Positions 35,147 through 44,628 of a DNA stretch of 64,000 nucleotides are shown piece by piece. The stretch covers positions 1 to 64,000 of the forward strand of contig NZ_RCWZ01000008.1 in NCBI RefSeq assembly GCF_003675385.1, given 5' to 3'. The notes under the pieces are model-generated. The model was given only the letters and a program-made list of their open reading frames with translations, was not told the DNA's origin and made no database searches. The position numbers and the translations under genes were made by a program. The stretch comes from Mucilaginibacter kameinonensis. Its GTDB lineage: Bacteria > Bacteroidota > Bacteroidia > Sphingobacteriales > Sphingobacteriaceae. How positions within the stretch are numbered: position 1 is the stretch's first letter; each line of letters starts with the position of its first letter.

Positions 35147-38100
35147 TTAAAATCCAAAGTTGACGCCTAAAACAAAGCTTCTAACCGGCGGATAGCCATA
35201 ATCCCCGGTTTCCGGATCTATGCCTTTATACTTGGTTACCAGGAACAGGTTTGAACCGGTTGCATAAACACGCAGACGGTTTACCTTCCACTGGCTTAAC
35301 AGCTTATCCGAAAAATTATAAGATAAGGTCAAGGTTGAAAGGCGCAGGTACGATGCGTTCTGTATGCTGTAATCCAAATCCGATGGGTTATACCTGTTAT
35401 AGCTGGTATTAGCAATCACTTTCGGGATATTAGTGTTCGTGTTCTGAGGTGTCCAGCGGTTAAGCAGGTCTGTTGAAGCCATGCTTTCGCCATAACTGTT
35501 AATCAAACCTTCATAGTAGCTGCTCACCTTTTTTGCTCCTACCGAGTAAACAAATACCGCGTTTAAAGCAAAGTTCTTATAAGAAAAATCTGTTGAGAAA
35601 CCACCAAAAAATTTAGGATCTGACTTACCCACCACCTGGCGGTCATACTGGTCAACAACACCGTCTTTTACGCCGTTGGGGCCAGATACGTCTTTGGCAA
35701 ACAGGTCGCCAAGGCCAACTGTTTTTCCGTTGTAATTAAGCCCCTGCCATTCGGCACGGTTTGATTCTTGCGCAATACCACCCGAAACATAGGTATAAAT
35801 GGTGTGCAGCGATTGACCAAGGAAGATGTTTCCTTCACGCTGGATAACGTTTTCGTACAGATTATAGATCTCAGTAGCGCCGCCATACAGTTTTTCAACC
35901 TTGTTCCTGGTGAAGGATATATTACCGCCGAGGTTCCAGTTCCAGTCTTTACTTTGAACAATTTGACCGTTAATGGATAACTCTACACCCTTGTTGTTGA
36001 TACGACCGATATTTTCCCACTCCTGCGTATAGCCGGTTGTGGTGGCTAAAGAACGGTTAAGCAGCAAGTTGTCGTTGTTGATGTAAAACGCGTCGGCGGT
36101 TACGTTTAAGCGCGATTTAAAGAACGCCATATCCAAACCTACATTGGCTTGCTTCTGCTTTTCCCAGGTGATATTCGGGTTGCCTCTCCGGCCGTCATTT
36201 ACGATCAATGCGTTGCCGTTATCAATCCTTGAACCATAAAGCGTTTGGTAAGCGTAGTTACCAATATCCTGGTTACCAACCACACCGTAACCAACACGAA
36301 GTTTCAACAGATCAAAAACCTTCTGACCTTTAAAAAAGCTTTCATTGGTAACAGCCCAGGCAGCAGAAACTGAAGGGAATGTACCCCAGCGTTTATCAGC
36401 CGCAAACCTTGATGAACCATCACGACGGGCGGTTGCTGTTAAATAATACCTGTTGTCGTAATCATAGTTAGCCCTGGCAATTACCGAAAACAATGAATAG
36501 GCATAGAAATCCGATCCAAGTACCGATTTTTCTACCGCTGCCGCGCCACCAAGGTCATAGTATAAAAGATCATTGCTGGCAAAACGATCGCCCTGGGCAA
36601 GGGTATAATTGGAGCTGCGTTTGCTGGTACTTGTACCTAACAAGCCGGTAAAATGATGCTTTCCGGCAAACGTAGTGTTATAGGTAGCCGTGTTATCCCA
36701 CTGCCAGTAAAGATCGCTCCAGCGCTCGTGTTTTGCACGCGCATCGCCGTTATAATTACGGATAGCCTCCTGGATATTGTTAGGGGTAAACGTAAAGAAG
36801 GTTTGCTGCGCATAATCAACTGCAAAAGTTGAACGGATATCCAGGCCTTTGATCGGGTTAATGTTCAGATAATTTGATGTTACCAACCTGTTCCTGTTTT
36901 GCTGACGGGTGATGTCAAGCGAGTTGAAAGGGTTGAAATCGTTATTATTCTGTTCTCCGTGCGACCGGTAATATACCGTAAGATAATCGCTGTTATAACG
37001 GGTTGCCGGATCTTTGTAAGGATTATAATTTAAAAGCGGGTTGCCGTTAAGCGCCTTATTATACACATCATCGGTAGGTATGTTATCATCAGTACGGGTA
37101 AAACCGGTATTGGTGCCAACTTTTAACCAGCGTTTAACATCATATTCGGCATTAAAGCGGCCGGTATATTTATTCTGTTTGGTTTCATCGATAATACCTT
37201 TTGTGCCCGCGTAACCCATACTTAAATAAAAAGTACCACGTTCTGAACCACCCGAAAACGCAACCGAATGATTTTGCTGATATCCTGTTTGTTTTACCTG
37301 ATCAAGCCAGTTAAAACTCTGACCACTGTTATGGGTATCAAATTCCTGCTGCGAAAACGCTATATTGGTTTTTAAAAGTGTGTTGTTGATATAGTCCTGG
37401 CGGTTGGCGGTCGGATTATCTTTTAGGTAACCATTGGCGTAGGCATCGGTACGCAGGTCAAATAACTGATTGGCATTCATGGTTGAAGGCATGCGCATGA
37501 TGTTTGTAAAACCACCCCAGCCTTCATAAGTAACCGTGCCGTCGCCTGCTTTTCTTTTACCTTTTTTAGTAGTGATGATCACAACGCCGTTGGCACCTCT
37601 TGAACCGTATAAAGCGGTAGCAGATGCATCCTTCAGCACCTGAACCGATGAAACATCATTCAGGTTAATAGATTTAAAGCCGCCCAGGTTGTTTTCCATA
37701 ACCAAACCATCAACCACATATATCGGGCTTGAGCCTGAGTTAATGGTATTGATACCACGGATACGGATGCTGGCATCATCGCTCGGCTTTGAACCTCCGC
37801 TTACAAAAACACCGGAAACACGGCCCTGCAACGCTTCACCCACGTTGGTAACCGGCCTTTCTTCAAGCGTTTTTGATTCGATACTGGCTACCGCGCCGGT
37901 TAAATCTGATTTTTTAAACGTAGCACCTACAACTACAACCTCGTTAAGGCTGCTGCTGCTGGATACCAGTTTAACTTTCACCGGTTCGGCACCTGCAGTA
38001 ACTTCCTGGGTTTCAAAACCGATATAACTTACTATTAACACCGTACCCGGAGCCACATTTAAAGAAAAGTCGCCATTTACGTCGGTCACTGTTCCGGTTT

Positions 38101-38578
38101 GGGTGCCTTTGATTTTGACAGATACACCCGGAAGCGGCAGGCCTTTTTCATCAACCACATTACCTTTTACAGGTGCCCGTGATAAATCTATTTCCGGGCG
38201 GATAATAGTCATAACGTTTTGCTGAATATCCTTGTTGCTGATCACAATGACATTACCCGAAGCTTCATAACTGAGATTAATTGGCGATAAAAGCAAATCA
38301 AGCACTTCGCTTAATTTAAGGTCGCTTACCGATAAATTAACCTTTTGATCGGCATTGATCAGTTCTGAAACAAAGGTGAAGGAAACATGACTTTTGCTTT
38401 CCAGCGTCCGCAAAACACTTTTAAGCGATTTATTTGATTCTGATATCGAAACACGGGTTTCAAGAGCCGCCTGGGCCCTTGAAGTTTTGGCAAAAGCACT
38501 TCCGAATAATGTAAGAATTATAGTTAACTGTACAAGCGTAATTCTCATTATTTTTAGGAGTATAGGTTTATATTTCAT
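35147..38578 (-). CDS. SusC/RagA family TonB-linked outer-membrane transporter with STN domain
   Basis: This 1,143-residue porin imports the nutrient bound by SusD using TonB energy. In order: signal region (1-35), STN domain (about 45-115, for signalling to FecR), carboxypeptidase-like domain (about 130-215, GSVSVKIKGTQTGTVTDVNG-type), plug (about 225-335, with GVVIITTKKGK) and barrel ending FVLGVNFGF. The STN domain means it is a transducer, matching the FecR and ECF sigma genes just upstream. Bacteroidetes Sus systems of this kind are induced by their own substrate. Confidence 0.93.
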   Translation of the reverse strand: MKYKPILLKIMRITLVQLTIILTLFGSAFAKTSRAQAALETRVSISESNKSLKSVLRTLESKSHVSFTFVSELINADQKVNLSVSDLKLSEVLDLLLSPINLSYEASGNVIVISNKDIQQNVMTIIRPEIDLSRAPVKGNVVDEKGLPLPGVSVKIKGTQTGTVTDVNGDFSLNVAPGTVLIVSYIGFETQEVTAGAEPVKVKLVSSSSSLNEVVVVGATFKKSDLTGAVASIESKTLEERPVTNVGEALQGRVSGVFVSGGSKPSDDASIRIRGINTINSGSSPIYVVDGLVMENNLGGFKSINLNDVSSVQVLKDASATALYGSRGANGVVIITTKKGKRKAGDGTVTYEGWGGFTNIMRMPSTMNANQLFDLRTDAYANGYLKDNPTANRQDYINNTLLKTNIAFSQQEFDTHNSGQSFNWLDQVKQTGYQQNHSVAFSGGSERGTFYLSMGYAGTKGIIDETKQNKYTGRFNAEYDVKRWLKVGTNTGFTRTDDNIPTDDVYNKALNGNPLLNYNPYKDPATRYNSDYLTVYYRSHGEQNNNDFNPFNSLDITRQQNRNRLVTSNYLNINPIKGLDIRSTFAVDYAQQTFFTFTPNNIQEAIRNYNGDARAKHERWSDLYWQWDNTATYNTTFAGKHHFTGLLGTSTSKRSSNYTLAQGDRFASNDLLYYDLGGAAAVEKSVLGSDFYAYSLFSVIARANYDYDNRYYLTATARRDGSSRFAADKRWGTFPSVSAAWAVTNESFFKGQKVFDLLKLRVGYGVVGNQDIGNYAYQTLYGSRIDNGNALIVNDGRRGNPNITWEKQKQANVGLDMAFFKSRLNVTADAFYINNDNLLLNRSLATTTGYTQEWENIGRINNKGVELSINGQIVQSKDWNWNLGGNISFTRNKVEKLYGGATEIYNLYENVIQREGNIFLGQSLHTIYTYVSGGIAQESNRAEWQGLNYNGKTVGLGDLFAKDVSGPNGVKDGVVDQYDRQVVGKSDPKFFGGFSTDFSYKNFALNAVFVYSVGAKKVSSYYEGLINSYGESMASTDLLNRWTPQNTNTNIPKVIANTSYNRYNPSDLDYSIQNASYLRLSTLTLSYNFSDKLLSQWKVNRLRVYATGSNLFLVTKYKGIDPETGDYGYPPVRSFVLGVNFGF

Positions 38579-38782
38579 ACTTTAGTTTTGGTTAGTTATT
38601 GATTTGGTAACTGGCAAAAAAAGCCCCACCTCGGCCCTGGGCCAAGAAACATTTGAACGTGTGAAAAATGGGGCAAACAACTTAACCGGCAGTACCGCAA
38701 ATATTGCCGGTTTTTGTTTATTGAGGGTTGATGTCAGGTGATCTGCTTTTCTTCATAATTTGATTTAAATTGTACTAATTGA

Positions 38783-39868
38783 TTATCTGCCGGAACTAAG
38801 TTTGTTATCCGGCGAACCTATGATGATCCGTCCGTCCTTAAAACTGCATTCCATATTTAATGCTTTACAAATGATCCTTACCTTCTCATCCAATGGCTTT
38901 TCTGAAATGGAAGTTGTCAGGGTAAGTTTTTCCAGTTTCTCGCGGTCGTACTCAATGTTTACGCCGTAGGCTTTATTGATCTTCTCTATAACTGAAATAA
39001 CAGGGGCATTATCAAACGTAAATTCTTTAGGGGCCCGTACCTGCGACAAGATGAGCGGACGGGGGAGCAATTGTTTTTCATTATTCTGCTTGCCTGCCGA
39101 GTAAACCACCTGTTGATTTTGGGTAAGAATAACTTCTTTAGGGCGATCCGGGTCTTTATCATCCGCGGCGCCATCGTATACAGAAACACGTCCTGTGTTA
39201 ACTACTACCTTAACATCCTGTTTTCCGGCTATACTTTTAACCGTAAAGCTGGTACCAAGCACTTTAACAACTATATTTCCATTGTGGACAAGAAATGGTT
39301 TATGGGGATTTTTGTGTACTTCAAAAAAAGCTTCGCCGGTTAACACAACATCCCTTGTATCACCAAATGTAGCAGGGTATCGTAATGACGATCCGGGTTT
39401 TATAACCGCAAGGCTCCCATCACTCATACGGATCAGTTTGGCCACATGACTTTGGTTAGAGACATTCAGCATATTGACAATCTCAATTACCGGGCCCTGA
39501 TTAATCTTTTTATAGTATGACAGGTAAAACCAGGTACCAACCGTAGCAAATACGCAAATGGCCGCGGCAATCCTCACCCACATTGTCCGGTAAATAGCGG
39601 TTTTCTTTTTTTCCGGCACGCTGATCCTTTGCTGCAAACCGGAAATCATTGCGTTTACCTTCTCGTCAGACAGGCTAACTTTCAGGGGCTTGATCCTGAA
39701 CGATCCGGCTATCGCCGCCGCTTCATCAATAGTCTTTTGTTTTTCCGGGTATTGGTTCAGCCATTTTGCCCAAAAAGCATCATGATCCGGTTCTTTTTTC
39801 AAAACCCAGTCAATAAAAAAATCATCATGCAGAAAGTCTTCAACTTCGAAGTTCGAATAATCGGTCAT
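38783..39868 (-). CDS. FecR-family anti-sigma factor
   Basis: This 361-residue inner-membrane protein has an N-terminal cytoplasmic region with the ECF-sigma-binding motif FFIDWVLKKEPDHDAFWAKWL, one transmembrane helix (about 98-118), and periplasmic FecR (HVAKLIRMSDGSLAVIKPGS...TRDVVLTGEAFFEVHKNPHKPF) and DUF4974 domains at the end. It holds the ECF sigma inactive until the STN domain of SusC signals. It is 204 nt upstream of susC and 115 nt downstream of the sigma gene. Confidence 0.93.
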   Translation of the reverse strand: MTDYSNFEVEDFLHDDFFIDWVLKKEPDHDAFWAKWLNQYPEKQKTIDEAAAIAGSFRIKPLKVSLSDEKVNAMISGLQQRISVPEKKKTAIYRTMWVRIAAAICVFATVGTWFYLSYYKKINQGPVIEIVNMLNVSNQSHVAKLIRMSDGSLAVIKPGSSLRYPATFGDTRDVVLTGEAFFEVHKNPHKPFLVHNGNIVVKVLGTSFTVKSIAGKQDVKVVVNTGRVSVYDGAADDKDPDRPKEVILTQNQQVVYSAGKQNNEKQLLPRPLILSQVRAPKEFTFDNAPVISVIEKINKAYGVNIEYDREKLEKLTLTTSISEKPLDEKVRIICKALNMECSFKDGRIIIGSPDNKLSSGR

Positions 39869-39983
39869 CTGAGCGTCGGTGTACAGTTGGTTACACCCTA
39901 TATATCAGAAAACCGCCCGGGAATACTCACTTGCTGGCAAAAAAAATGAAGAAATTTTAATTTATTCTATAAAACACTAAATA

Positions 39984-40592
39984 TCAGTGAATTAATTTAG
40001 AAGTTTTTATAAGCATCAATACAAAAACAAACACCGCCCAGTTGGCTTTGAAGCTTTTATAGGCGCGTTGCAACAGGTTATGCACCGATTGGCGGTTAAT
40101 ACCCATGATCTGTTCGATCTCGTTAAAATCCAGTTCTTCAAAAAAGCGAAGATAAAGTACCTCCCTGTGGCGCGGCGGTAATTCGTTGAGCACCTGTTGT
40201 ACCCGTGTGCTAAGTAATGTGACATCAACCTCGGCAATCAGCCGGGTTTCAATACTGAAATCAACCAGGAAATCATAGGATTCGTCAAGCGCCTGGTTTC
40301 GTTGCCAGTTTGCCTGTTCGCGAAAAACACGATGACGCATAGCTTTAAAAAGATAGCCTTTTACCGCCGGCGTGGCGTTAATACGCTCCCGCCCCTCCCA
40401 AAGATCAAAAAACAGGTCCTGTATACAATCTTCAATAAAAGCTTCATCCTGGTTAAAACGGTAACCATAGTTAAAAAGGGCTTTGGCATACCTGCTCACC
40501 AGTTCGGTATAGGCATCCCGGTTACCCGCTCTGAAAAGATCCCAAAGATCTGTTTCTTTAACGGCGGCCGTGAAATCCTTTATTGCACCCAT
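39984..40592 (-). CDS. ECF RNA polymerase sigma factor
   Basis: This 202-residue sigma-70-family protein has regions 2 (LFNYGYRFNQDEAFIEDCIQDLFFDLW) and 4 (LPPRHREVLYLRFFEELDFNEIEQIM, helix-turn-helix NRQSVHNLLQRAYKSF), as in the Bacteroidetes FecI-like ECF group that drives SusCD loci. A hydrophobic C-terminal tail (WAVFVFVLMLIKTSKLI) is unusual and could anchor it to the membrane near FecR. The ATG at 40592 is preferred to GTG 40604. The 300 nt upstream up to 40904 contain no clear gene. Confidence 0.92.
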   Translation of the reverse strand: MGAIKDFTAAVKETDLWDLFRAGNRDAYTELVSRYAKALFNYGYRFNQDEAFIEDCIQDLFFDLWEGRERINATPAVKGYLFKAMRHRVFREQANWQRNQALDESYDFLVDFSIETRLIAEVDVTLLSTRVQQVLNELPPRHREVLYLRFFEELDFNEIEQIMGINRQSVHNLLQRAYKSFKANWAVFVFVLMLIKTSKLIH

Positions 40593-40904
40593 TGATCTCG
40601 TCACTTTCTGCGTCCCGGGAAGATAAATAGCTAAATTAATTGGTTGATCTCCGGTTTACCGGAAAACGGATTCAACAAAATAAAACGAAAGTTAGATAAA
40701 AATCAATTAAAATACCTGAACATCTTACAACTGAGACAAAAGTTACAATTTACGGGGTCAATTGAACGCACTATCAATTGCTTCGTGATGTAAACACCAT
40801 CCAATAAAATTTGTCATCGCTTTAATAAATCATGAACGTTATTCATGACTTACCCCGGTAAAACCACCCGATTTTATTCAGAATTGCTGTTTATCTTAGG
40901 CGCG

Positions 40905-41300
40905 ATGATCAGAAGGATTATAGCTTTCTTAATGGCCGGGCTCTTACTCTTTGGCAGCGTAGCTTTGCCACTGGGCGATTTTTCCCTGCTGAAAGAGCTG
41001 CCCCGCATGTATCATGCGTATGAAAAAGTGGTTTCGCCCGACGAAAAAGGTGTACTCGATTTCATCGGCGATTATTTGCTGAACGGCAAAGATCTGTTGG
41101 GTCATAATCAGCATGACCAGCCATCCAAAGCAGGCGATCTCCAGTTTCAGCGTTCGGCCGCTTTCGCTACCATTATCCAGCCCGGTGTGCCTTTGATCAG
41201 GTTATTACCAGCCCCGGCAGAACCCGACCATCATGCTGTTTATCTGCCTGCTGCCTTAAGTGATTATCACCCATCCTTATTCCGCCCTCCGTTAGCGTAA
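40905..41300 (+). CDS. Small exported protein upstream of a TonB receptor
   Basis: This 131-residue protein begins MIRRIIAFLMAGLLLFGSVAL, a signal peptide or membrane anchor, then a polar segment and a C-terminal PEPDHH-like/His-Pro region (AEPDHHAVYLP...YHPSLFRPPLA). It ends 54 nt before the TonB receptor, so the two are likely one operon. In Bacteroidetes small proteins with LFRPP ends occur next to metal-related TonB receptors, from memory; function is unknown. A longer frame from 40845 is possible but lacks a good start. Confidence 0.6.
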   Translation: MIRRIIAFLMAGLLLFGSVALPLGDFSLLKELPRMYHAYEKVVSPDEKGVLDFIGDYLLNGKDLLGHNQHDQPSKAGDLQFQRSAAFATIIQPGVPLIRLLPAPAEPDHHAVYLPAALSDYHPSLFRPPLA

Positions 41301-41354
41301 GCCACCCCGCATTTCTATCTATTTATTTTTTTAAACGCTACACGCTAATTTTTC

Positions 41355-43526
41355 ATGCGCAAACTACTTTTATGGGTTGTGCTGCTGCTTTCATTTTCGG
41401 CACACGCACAACATACTTTACGCCTGGTTGTAAAAGACGACCAGAGCAAATTGCCCCTGGCCGGCGCCACGGCCTATATCGCCGATCTTAAAAAAGGTGG
41501 TGTTTCCGACACCAGCGGTCATATTATTATCAAGAATATTCCCTCCGGCAAATACGAGATAAAGCTGAGCATGGTGGGATACTTGCCGGCAGATAAGACT
41601 TTGGCATTTCCGTTAAAGTCACCTGATGAAACGGTAGAAGTTTATCTGGAACCGATGGCCGGCGAGCTGGCCGAGGTGGTTATACAAACCAACCGCACCG
41701 GGCGAAACCGCAGTGACATACCTACGCGCATTGAAGCCTTACCTCCCGAAGAGCTTGACGAAAAAGGCACCATGCGCCCCGGCGATATTAAAATGCTGCT
41801 GGGGGAAATCACAGGTGTGCATATACAAGCCACTTCGGCGGTGAGCGGCCTTGCCAGTTTCCGTATCGAAGGCCTTGACAGCCGGTACACACAATTACTG
41901 CAGGACGGTCTGCCAACCTATGATGGCTTTTCGGGCGGACTGGGCCTGGTACAGGTATCGCCACTAAACTTGAAACAGGTAGAGATCATCAAAGGCTCCG
42001 CTTCTATCCTATATGGCGGCGGCGCTATAGCCGGCCTGGTAAACCTGATCAGCAAAACTCCGGGCAAAAAGCCGGAGCTCAACTTCCTGCTTAACCAAAA
42101 CACGGCTAAAGGAACTGATGCAAGCGGGTTTTATAGCCGGCAATGGCATAAAGTAGGTACAACCATTTTCGGTGCCTATAATTATAACGGAGTTTATGAT
42201 CCTGGCAGCACCGGTTTTTCGGCAATCCCTAAAACCAACCGTTTTTTGCTTAACCCCAGGATTTTCTGGAAGCCGGGCAGTAAAGATTCCCTGTGGTTTG
42301 GTGTAAATATATTGCACGAGGACCGCAAAGGTGGCGATATGCGGGTTCTTCGTGGCCACCCTGATAACCTGCATCAGTATTTTGAACATAACATCAGCGA
42401 CCGTTTGTCTTCGCAATTTTCTTATACCCATAAGCTCGATAGCAACAGTCAGTTCAACTTCAAAAATGCTGCTGGCTATTTTAACCGTAAGCTCAGTCAG
42501 CCTCAATTCAATTTCAGGGGCGTTCAGGTTTCATCTTACACAGAGGCAAACTATGTGCGTAATGGCAAAGTTGCCAGTTGGGTAGCCGGAACGGATGTTT
42601 GGACAGATCATTTAACCCCAAAAGAAGGTAGCGCCAATCTGGGTTATAGCCGCGATACCTACGGGTTGTTTGCACAAAATACTTTTAAACCGGCAAAATG
42701 GTTCGCGGTTGAAAGCGGTTTGCGGCTTGATGGGAACTCTCCCTCACCTGCTACGCCATCAAACGGTTTGTTTTTATTGCCCCGCGTAAATGCCCTTTTC
42801 ACCTTGAACGAACATTGGACCAGCCGCCTTGGCGGTGGCCTTGGTTATAAGATGCCCGACATATTTAATGACGATGCCGAAGAACAAGGCTATCGTTATT
42901 TACAGCCCCTGAACACAGGAGCAACCAAAGCCGAGCGCTCGGCGGACGCGAATTGGGACGTTAATTATAAGGGCGTTTTAGGTGATGCCTTTCTGCAGGT
43001 TAATCAATTATTTTTCCTGACCCGGGTAAACGACCCGCTGATCTTGCAGCATAATGCTTTCATCAACGCGCCGGGCTACCTATTAAGCAAAGGCGCCGAA
43101 ACCAATATGAAACTACTCATGGACGAACTGGGTATCTACCTGGGTTATACCTATACCGATGTTCAGCGCCACTTTAACGGCTTGGCAACAGCGCAAACAT
43201 TAACGCCTAAACACCAGCTGAATACGGATATGACTTATGAAATTGAGAATAGTTTCCGCGCAGGTATAGAAGGCTTTTACACCGGCTCTCAATTATTGGG
43301 CGATGGTACCACCGGCCGTTCGTACTGGACATTCGGGCTGCTGGTACAAAAAATGTGGAAGCACTTCGATATATTCATTAACGGCGAAAACCTGACCGAT
43401 CAGCGGCAGAGCAGATGGGGCACAATCTATACCGGCTCTATGTCGAGCCCGATCTTTAAAGACATTTACGCGCCGCTGGATGGCGCTGTGATAAATGCAG
43501 GGATAAGGATCAAACTCCTGAATTGA
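41355..43526 (+). CDS. TonB-dependent receptor (siderophore/metal-chelate type)
   Basis: This 723-residue receptor has a signal peptide (ends SFSAHAQ), a carboxypeptidase-like domain (about 20-105), the plug (about 115-235, PTRIEALPPEELDEKGT; VEIIKGSASILYGGGAIAG) and a barrel ending GAVINAGIRIKLL. The length and plug match colicin I/BtuB-like receptors rather than SusC. The ligand is unknown, and the small gene upstream may help with it. Its stop is followed by a perfect 30-nt palindromic terminator shared with the AraC gene. Confidence 0.88.
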   Translation: MRKLLLWVVLLLSFSAHAQHTLRLVVKDDQSKLPLAGATAYIADLKKGGVSDTSGHIIIKNIPSGKYEIKLSMVGYLPADKTLAFPLKSPDETVEVYLEPMAGELAEVVIQTNRTGRNRSDIPTRIEALPPEELDEKGTMRPGDIKMLLGEITGVHIQATSAVSGLASFRIEGLDSRYTQLLQDGLPTYDGFSGGLGLVQVSPLNLKQVEIIKGSASILYGGGAIAGLVNLISKTPGKKPELNFLLNQNTAKGTDASGFYSRQWHKVGTTIFGAYNYNGVYDPGSTGFSAIPKTNRFLLNPRIFWKPGSKDSLWFGVNILHEDRKGGDMRVLRGHPDNLHQYFEHNISDRLSSQFSYTHKLDSNSQFNFKNAAGYFNRKLSQPQFNFRGVQVSSYTEANYVRNGKVASWVAGTDVWTDHLTPKEGSANLGYSRDTYGLFAQNTFKPAKWFAVESGLRLDGNSPSPATPSNGLFLLPRVNALFTLNEHWTSRLGGGLGYKMPDIFNDDAEEQGYRYLQPLNTGATKAERSADANWDVNYKGVLGDAFLQVNQLFFLTRVNDPLILQHNAFINAPGYLLSKGAETNMKLLMDELGIYLGYTYTDVQRHFNGLATAQTLTPKHQLNTDMTYEIENSFRAGIEGFYTGSQLLGDGTTGRSYWTFGLLVQKMWKHFDIFINGENLTDQRQSRWGTIYTGSMSSPIFKDIYAPLDGAVINAGIRIKLLN

Positions 43527-43537
43527 TAGGTTAGATC

Positions 43538-43577
43538 AAAGCCTCAGATCGTACGATCTGAGGCTTTTTATTTTTTT
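43538..43577. terminator. Bidirectional terminator between TonB receptor and AraC genes
   Basis: AAAGCCTCAGATCGT (43538-43552) pairs perfectly with ACGATCTGAGGCTTT (43553-43567) and is followed by TTATTTTTTT. It separates convergent genes. Confidence 0.85.
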
Positions 43578-44475
43578 ACTCTTCCGTGGCCACTTCTGCT
43601 CCCGCCGGTATACCAGCCATCGACGACGGGGTTATACCAAAGCGTTGTTTAAACGCCCTGCTAAAATGGGCCAATGTTTCAAACCCGCTTTCAAAAGCTA
43701 CATCGCTTACCGCTTTTTTACTATTAATGCTTAACAGGCTTTTGGCATAAAATAAACGCCTTTCCAGCAGCCATCTGCCTGGCGTAGTATTGAATATGGC
43801 TTGAAAGTCGCGTTTAAATGCAGAGAGGCTGCGATTACTGAGCTGGGCAAATTCTTCTATCTTCAGATTATAACGAAAATTATCAGTCATGATCCGTTCC
43901 AGGGCCGCCGTGCCTGGCTCGTTTACCAGCGTACAGAAATAAGATAACAACTCGGCGTTAACGGGGTTATCGGCTATGGTTAAAATCAGTTCTTTAAATT
44001 TTAATTCCAGTAATGATTGCGCGGGCTCCCTTGCTTCGCTGAAATAGGAAGCCATAGAATGAAAGAACCCGGCCAGCGTATCGGAGGAGTTTAGCCTGAT
44101 CACCTGCCGGTGGCTGGATTGCTTAACAGGCGGATTAAATTTTTTACCGAGTGTTTGGCAAATAAAATCATCCGGAATAAAAAACAGCACCAGGCAAAAG
44201 CCGATATCAAAAAACTGCTCCAGTACAAAAGCTCCTTTCCTCACAAATACACAATTGCCGGCCTCAATACTGTAAGAACCTTCAGATGTATGCCAGATCT
44301 TTTTACCTTCCACCACATAAAAAAGGTAATTGAATTGCGTCCAAAGCGTCGAAAACTTGTTCTTCATCAAACGCGCTTCTGCAGGGCAGCTGAATATGGT
44401 GATTAGTGAATCATTACAGCTAAACTGCCGGTGATAATTCGGATGCTGCAGCACACTTTCATACAGATTTTTCAT
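43576..44475 (-). CDS. AraC-family transcriptional regulator
   Basis: This 299-residue regulator has an N-terminal ligand/cupin part (1-160) and a C-terminal AraC DNA-binding domain with two helix-turn-helix units (FAQLSNRSLSAFKRDFQAIF; SDVAFESGFETLAHFSRAFKQRFG). It is divergent from the methyltransferase gene 154 nt away, and two direct-repeat sites lie in the gap at 44507-44541. It closely resembles the AraC protein at 51608 in its C-terminal half. Its inducer is unknown. Confidence 0.88.
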   Translation of the reverse strand: MKNLYESVLQHPNYHRQFSCNDSLITIFSCPAEARLMKNKFSTLWTQFNYLFYVVEGKKIWHTSEGSYSIEAGNCVFVRKGAFVLEQFFDIGFCLVLFFIPDDFICQTLGKKFNPPVKQSSHRQVIRLNSSDTLAGFFHSMASYFSEAREPAQSLLELKFKELILTIADNPVNAELLSYFCTLVNEPGTAALERIMTDNFRYNLKIEEFAQLSNRSLSAFKRDFQAIFNTTPGRWLLERRLFYAKSLLSINSKKAVSDVAFESGFETLAHFSRAFKQRFGITPSSMAGIPAGAEVATEE

Positions 44476-44506
44476 AAAACTCCTAAAACCTAAATTTTAT
44501 CACATT

Positions 44507-44541
44507 TGGACTTCAAAGTCATTTATCTGGACTTTTCAGAC
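44507..44541. promoter_or_regulatory. Direct-repeat operator, probable AraC site
   Basis: TGGACTTCAAAGTC (44507-44520) and TGGACTTTTCAGAC (44528-44541) share 10 of 14 bases and begin 21 nt apart, two helical turns, as AraC-type half sites do. The pair lies between the divergent AraC and methyltransferase genes, upstream of the -7 element at 44565. Confidence 0.55.
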
Positions 44542-44564
44542 AAACGCCCTTTTGCTTTCAAAGC

Positions 44565-44572
44565 TACCTTTG
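44565..44572 (+). promoter_or_regulatory. -7 element of the methyltransferase promoter
   Basis: TACCTTTG is a full match to the -7 consensus. The start would be near 44578, giving a leader of about 50 nt. No clear -33 TTTG is present, consistent with a promoter that needs an activator bound at 44507-44541. Confidence 0.5.
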
Positions 44573-44628
44573 ACATTACTAAATGCAAATAAACAATTTG
44601 AAAATCAAATATTTAAATCACCAACATT

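Noticed and set aside
38684..38712. AACCGGCA/TGCCGGTT hairpin between fecR and susC
   Set aside because: The T tail is on the wrong strand for the minus-strand operon and the loop is long; it may be accidental.
42009..42506. A 165-residue frame antisense to the second TonB receptor
   Set aside because: The receptor frame is clear and complete; antisense frames of this size are common in this DNA.
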